Assembly: GCA_013043005.1 (NCBI GenBank)
Contig: JABDOZ010000107.1
Span: 1-32,769, forward strand
Reading direction: 5' to 3'
DNA from: Flavobacteriaceae bacterium
GTDB lineage: Bacteria; Bacteroidota; Bacteroidia; Flavobacteriales; Flavobacteriaceae
Length of the DNA: 32,769 nt
Translations under genes and position numbers: made by a program
Part shown: piece after piece, positions 28,520 through 32,769 of the stretch
Position numbering within the stretch: the first letter of the stretch is position 1
Layout of the letters: each line of letters begins with the position of its first letter
The notes under the pieces: generated by a model
The model's database searches: none
What the model was told of the DNA's origin: nothing
What the model saw: the letters and a program-made list of their open reading frames with translations, nothing else

Positions 28520-29497
28520 TTAAGTTAAATGCTTAATCGTTTCGGCCAGGCCTTTATTAAGTGGTGTTATTTTATATTTCAGTGATGAAATTGCTTTTTG
28601 TGATGTTGCCGACCTGTTTGTAAATAATGAGTCTAATACTTTAGGGGTCAAGGGCGGATTGAGTCCCAACAGATCATTAAGGCTTGAAATAAATCCAATC
28701 ATACCTTTAATAAAATCATAGTTTACCTGTCTTATCGAAATGTTACTTTTTGAAATAGTTTTTATTTTCCTGAATAAGCCTTCATAGTCGATATTTTCAC
28801 CTCCAATAATGTATTTTTCACCAGATCTGCCATTTTCTGCAGCAAGCAATTCGGCGTTTACCACATCGTCTATATACACATAGTTAGCCTCAACTTCCAG
28901 TTTAGAAGGCACAAACAGGATCTTGTCATGCATGATCTTTGAAATGATCGCGTTAACGCCATTAGAGAATGTTTTTAATCCCGGACCATAGACTCTGGTA
29001 ACATTTAAAATGGTGCAGGGCAATCCTTTTTTTACATATTTCATAACAGCTTCTTCAGACATTTTTTTGGTCAGTTCATAATCGTTGGAATAGGAAGCCA
29101 GACGAGGCTGCTCCTCTGTAATAGGAACATGATGCAGCGCAGGACCAAAAACCGACAGGGTGCTGGTATAGACAACCTTTTTGATCTGCTCTTCTAAAGC
29201 AGCTTGTAAAACATTGGTTGTACCGATTACATTCGTTTTATAAAAGTTATCGATCTTGTTGCATTTAAGATCTGTAAAGGCTGCCGCATGAAATACATAA
29301 TCACAGGTTGCAACCGCATTTTTTACAGAGCCCAGATCACAAATATCCCCCTTAAACGGAACTATATTATCATGTTTAGGGATCTTTTCTGAGTTCAGAT
29401 CTCTTACCAGGGCATGCACGATAAAATTCCGCTCTGCCAATTCCAAGGCCAGTTGATGACCAATATATCCGGTTGCACCTGTTAATAAAGCTTTCAT
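28520..29497 (-). CDS. NAD-dependent epimerase/dehydratase family protein (extended SDR)
   Basis: LLTGATGYIGHQLALELAER, VFHAAAFTDL, YTSTLSVFGP, YELTKKMSEE; 5-nt gap to SDR, 4-nt overlap with upstream gene. Confidence 0.92.
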   Translation of the reverse strand: MKALLTGATGYIGHQLALELAERNFIVHALVRDLNSEKIPKHDNIVPFKGDICDLGSVKNAVATCDYVFHAAAFTDLKCNKIDNFYKTNVIGTTNVLQAALEEQIKKVVYTSTLSVFGPALHHVPITEEQPRLASYSNDYELTKKMSEEAVMKYVKKGLPCTILNVTRVYGPGLKTFSNGVNAIISKIMHDKILFVPSKLEVEANYVYIDDVVNAELLAAENGRSGEKYIIGGENIDYEGLFRKIKTISKSNISIRQVNYDFIKGMIGFISSLNDLLGLNPPLTPKVLDSLFTNRSATSQKAISSLKYKITPLNKGLAETIKHLT

Positions 29498-30165
29498 GAC
29501 GTTGTGGTTTTAATGGTTAAATGTTTGAACATATTGAACTCATAGACTCCGGAAAGAGTCATATGTATTATAAAAGCTATCCAAATACTGCTGGTAGCGT
29601 AACTAAGGAAACACAAGATTATACCAAAAGGAACGGCACCCAGTATTTCTGCTTTCGAGTCGAAACTATGGATCAGCACATATAGAATAGTCGTGATAAA
29701 TATGGACATGTAAATATCAAAGAACTGCAGTAGTGAAAAGAAGATCACACCCCTGAAAAAGAATTCATAAGAGAACAGGAATAGTATCCGGATCGGGAAA
29801 TAATTCCAGATATGATGAAAACGGATAGCAGAACTTTCTGTTTTCTCTTTAATTCTTTTCTTGACAGATTTATAAGCCAATAATGCTGAGAGAACTAAAA
29901 CAACCAGACTTAAAATAACAACATACCATTCTGGTTCTTGAAAGGTCGTGATCAAATATCTGAATTCTGGAGCTATAAAAAAGAAGATCAATCCAAATAT
30001 TAGTATGCCTATAATATGTTTTAAATTTATTAACAGCAATCCCCTGCTGGTTTGTAAAGCCTCTTCAATATTTCTGATCTTTAATACCTTATAAGCATAA
30101 CTTATAGTGAAGTAAACTATAAAACTAACAGCAATTACAAAATTAATATTTGGTGTTGTTTCCAT
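29494..30165 (-). CDS. CPBP (Rce1-like) family integral membrane protein, possibly catalytically altered
   Basis: Multi-TM; LFSYEFFFRGVIFF (motif 1), TTILYVLIHSFDSKAEI (motif 2), IAFIIHMTLSGVYEF (motif 3). Confidence 0.7.
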   Translation of the reverse strand: METTPNINFVIAVSFIVYFTISYAYKVLKIRNIEEALQTSRGLLLINLKHIIGILIFGLIFFFIAPEFRYLITTFQEPEWYVVILSLVVLVLSALLAYKSVKKRIKEKTESSAIRFHHIWNYFPIRILFLFSYEFFFRGVIFFSLLQFFDIYMSIFITTILYVLIHSFDSKAEILGAVPFGIILCFLSYATSSIWIAFIIHMTLSGVYEFNMFKHLTIKTTTS

Positions 30166-30222
30166 TTTATTAACTATTGATCTATTTAATACATTTCACC
30201 TTCACAATGAATGATATGTTTC

Positions 30223-31023
30223 TCAAACTGATAAAAATTCACTCTGCCAATTATTCCTTTTAACTGGCAATAAGTTCACTTTGTAGAAAGGGCCTTTAAC
30301 TTCTATTTTGCTGCACTTACCTTTTTCGTAGTAAAAAATATTATAAGTCTTATTGGGGAAGAATACCTTGTATCTGCAGGATCCAATCTTTTCCACTTTC
30401 AAATACAGGTTTAATTTATCGCAATACACTTCATTCACATTTAAAGGCTCGTCAAAGAATAAAAGGATCAGGTTGCATTTGATCACGTCGGTATTTAATA
30501 AGCTGATTCCATTTTTTCCTTTTAAATAATACTGTCCATCTCTGTAGGAAAAAGATTGATCTACTTTAATACGATTGTTTACTTTTCGGTAGATAGAGGA
30601 GTAAATAAGATTACCTTTTTCATATACATAATTTTCATTACTAGTCGCTTTAAAATCAATGATGAATTTCGTATTCACAATACTATTGATCGTATAGGTA
30701 GTTCTTTCATTTTGAATTCTTTTTTTCAAATTGATATAACCCAGTACTTTATCATTCTTCACAATACTATATCTTATATCCTCGGGCTTATCCAGCCTGG
30801 TATGATCATTAGTAAATGATACCAACAATAACACAAGAATGAAATTCAGAGTTAAGATCAGAGTTCGAGAGCTATGCTTTGAATTCAGCAAAGGAAATCT
30901 CCTTCCAGTTTCCAATTCCACTTCAGAATTTCCAACTATAATTAATTTATAAGCATACCTCATAATGAAGTAAACAATAAAACCAGCAGCAATTACATAA
31001 TTTATATTGATAACAGTTTCCAT
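30223..31023 (-). CDS. DUF6134-like protein with an N-terminal TM module shared with the adjacent CPBP gene
   Basis: N-terminus METVININYVIAAGFIVYFIMRYAYK matches METTPNINFVIAVSFIVYFTISYAYK of 29494-30165; C-terminal part SFTNDHTRLDKPEDIRYSIVKNDKVLGYINLKK... Confidence 0.6.
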   Translation of the reverse strand: METVININYVIAAGFIVYFIMRYAYKLIIVGNSEVELETGRRFPLLNSKHSSRTLILTLNFILVLLLVSFTNDHTRLDKPEDIRYSIVKNDKVLGYINLKKRIQNERTTYTINSIVNTKFIIDFKATSNENYVYEKGNLIYSSIYRKVNNRIKVDQSFSYRDGQYYLKGKNGISLLNTDVIKCNLILLFFDEPLNVNEVYCDKLNLYLKVEKIGSCRYKVFFPNKTYNIFYYEKGKCSKIEVKGPFYKVNLLPVKRNNWQSEFLSV

Positions 31024-31101
31024 AAATCTGATTATTAAATTACAAATTCAGTTCTACACATAAAATGACTAAAATCATCTTGTACATATTTTATTACAAG
31101 T

Positions 31102-31506
31102 TTAGATCCTGTTGTTCTTAACCAATTTCACTTTATAAAAAGAGCCAACCCCTTCTATCAAGGTGCATTTTCCATTTTCATACACATAGGTTGCCTTACT
31201 GGATGCTTTAAAGTCAATTAAATATTTCGTGTTGAATTCACTTTGCACCTTATAGGTTGTAGTTTCATTTAAATACAGTTTCTGGAGGTCTATGTACCCA
31301 AGTACCATGGATTTCCTTTCAATTTCAAATCTTATTGATTCTAAGGTTTCCGGTTTGTTGTCACCATTTGTAAATGATATCAACAGAAATGGTATAACAT
31401 ATTTCAGTTTCATAAGCAGTCGATCTACTATCTTATTAATATCAATGGGCAACTCGCTTCCTTTTCTGAACCTGTTTATGATATGTAGCGTTAGTATAAT
31501 TAGCAT
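31102..31506 (-). CDS. Short DUF6134-like paralog of 30223-31023, internally shortened (true start may be 31411, MKLKYVIPFLLISFTNG)
   Basis: SIRFEIERKSMVLGYIDLQKLYLNETTTYKVQSEFNTKYLIDFKASSKATYVYENGKC...GSFYKVKL aligns to both ends of the neighbouring protein. Confidence 0.6.
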   Translation of the reverse strand: MLIILTLHIINRFRKGSELPIDINKIVDRLLMKLKYVIPFLLISFTNGDNKPETLESIRFEIERKSMVLGYIDLQKLYLNETTTYKVQSEFNTKYLIDFKASSKATYVYENGKCTLIEGVGSFYKVKLVKNNRI

Positions 31507-31588
31507 GACTGAGCTATTTTCTTATACTAAAGCTACTTTGTAATATTTGATAATCGTTTTTAAAAAATGGGGTTTTTCTGAAGAATAT

Positions 31589-31605
31589 TTTGTAAATTAT
31601 ACAAA
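31589..31605. promoter_or_regulatory. Candidate operator: TTTGTA-N5-TACAAA dyad in divergent intergenic region
   Basis: Perfect 6-bp arms between the divergent genes 31506(-) and 31640(+). Confidence 0.35.
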
Positions 31606-31617
31606 CAAAATAGGCTG

Positions 31618-31627
31618 TCACTAGTGA
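31618..31627. promoter_or_regulatory. Candidate operator: TCACTAGTGA 10-bp perfect palindrome, 12 nt before the regulator start codon
   Basis: Read directly in sequence. Confidence 0.35.
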
Positions 31628-31639
31628 AATTCTCAAATA

Positions 31640-32641
31640 ATGCAAGAACAGTTTATAAAATACCTTAAAGCCAAGTCCAGGAACAATACATCGTTTATTG
31701 AGGAGGTTGCTTTTGTGCTTGATATGGGTTATGATGCAGCCTACAGACGTGTCAACTTAAAGACCAGTCTATCCCTGGAGGAAAGTATTAAACTGGCCAA
31801 ACATTATAATGTTTCTTTGAATAAACTTTACGAGGTTGGCAATAAGAACAGTATCGTGGTCGATCTGTCTCCTCCTTTCCATAATATTGAAGGATTGGAA
31901 TTGTATTTCAGGCAATCCCACAAGAACATTGAGCCCCTTGTAAAATTAAAAAGTGCATCCATATCCTATTCAGCAAAGGACATACCGTTCTTTCATACTC
32001 TCAAGGATACCTATTTAACCCATTATAAGATCTATGTCTGGTTAAAGGATGTAGATACGGAAATGGCCAGAAGCAAGATCACTTTTAAAGAATTCAGAAA
32101 GCAGATACCGGATTCTTTACTGGATATTGTCTATACATTAGGCGATGTATACAATTATATCAGCATTACCGAACTCTGGAACGATTATACCATTATCGGG
32201 ACATTGCAACAGGTCCTTTATTATTACGAATCCCGGTTGCTTGACAAAGAATCGGCACTTTTGATATGTAATGATATCGAAAAGGTGATCAATCAGACTG
32301 AGACACAAACGATTAAACAAAGCCTGATCGGTGCTAATAATAATGGTGCAACTTACAATTTATACAAAACCGATCTGCATACATTGAACAATACCATAAT
32401 GGTGCAAACCGCACAGCAACGCATCTTCTTTCAACCATTTACTGTTCTCACTTATTTCAAAATCGAACACAAGGCGACCTGTGACCTGATGTATGATTTC
32501 TTTGAGAAACAAAAGATGAATTCAAAATTACTGGTCAATTCCGGCGAAAAGGACCGCACATTATTCTTCCATAAAATGCATCAAAAAATTAATAAACTGA
32601 GGATGCAAATTGAAGTGGACGAACCTTTTGTTTTTGAATAA
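31640..32641 (+). CDS. HTH-type (XRE/BetR-like N-terminus) DNA-binding regulator with uncharacterised C-terminal domain
   Basis: N-terminal MGYDAAYRRVNLKTSLSLEESIKLAKHYNVSLNKLYEV resembles a cI/XRE-like HTH; divergent to the minus-strand cluster. Confidence 0.65.
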   Translation: MQEQFIKYLKAKSRNNTSFIEEVAFVLDMGYDAAYRRVNLKTSLSLEESIKLAKHYNVSLNKLYEVGNKNSIVVDLSPPFHNIEGLELYFRQSHKNIEPLVKLKSASISYSAKDIPFFHTLKDTYLTHYKIYVWLKDVDTEMARSKITFKEFRKQIPDSLLDIVYTLGDVYNYISITELWNDYTIIGTLQQVLYYYESRLLDKESALLICNDIEKVINQTETQTIKQSLIGANNNGATYNLYKTDLHTLNNTIMVQTAQQRIFFQPFTVLTYFKIEHKATCDLMYDFFEKQKMNSKLLVNSGEKDRTLFFHKMHQKINKLRMQIEVDEPFVFE

Positions 32642-32769
32642 AAAAGGAGAGAAAAAAGTAATATAAGTATCCATACACTTATCCTTTAAATAGATTAAAT
32701 TAAAATAATTGCATTTTTTTTGTAACATTTTCTTATATTTCTGCGTATAACTAGGTAGAACCTATTATT

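Noticed and set aside
30556-31543. Plus-strand ORFs 30556-30819 and 31292-31543
   Set aside because: Antisense to the DUF6134-like genes, whose homology to each other supports the minus strand as coding.
1-32769. tRNA, rRNA, IS element or prophage genes
   Set aside because: No cloverleaf-like CCA-ended segments, rRNA signatures, transposase/integrase motifs or phage structural proteins seen; a tRNAscan-SE/Infernal run would be needed to exclude small RNAs.

Overview
Flavobacteriaceae-like (Bacteroidota) chromosomal window, AT-rich, gene-dense, with no rRNA, tRNA, CRISPR array or transposon that I could see. It opens inside nqrA (minus strand, partial). It then carries mostly conserved core genes: T9SS plug protein (DUF5103), apaG, an NRDE/TANGO2 + DUF6695 pair, pruA, a small zinc-ribbon-like ORF, an Omp28-like/TlpA/DUF6029 thiol-redox and outer-membrane cluster, rsmG, a fatty acid desaturase, an aminotransferase, trkH-trkA, ubiE/menG-porT, a TrmH-type RNA methyltransferase, tamL, fbaA, accD, a lipoprotein, rpsO and pnp. 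The accessory-looking part is about 27.3-32.7 kb. It holds a minus-strand cluster of a lipoprotein, an SDR, an NAD-dependent epimerase, a CPBP-like membrane protein with altered catalytic motifs, and two DUF6134-like paralogs. A divergent HTH-type regulator lies beyond two dyad-symmetric sites. Three observations stand out. A duplicated 5' module is fused onto unrelated genes in that cluster. The short DUF6134-like paralog has the architecture expected from an in-frame deletion between 14-nt repeats. The pnp leader contains a 33-nt G-free CA-rich stretch. AccD also lacks all four zinc-ribbon cysteines. Family names are from memory and reading of the translations; no database search was run.
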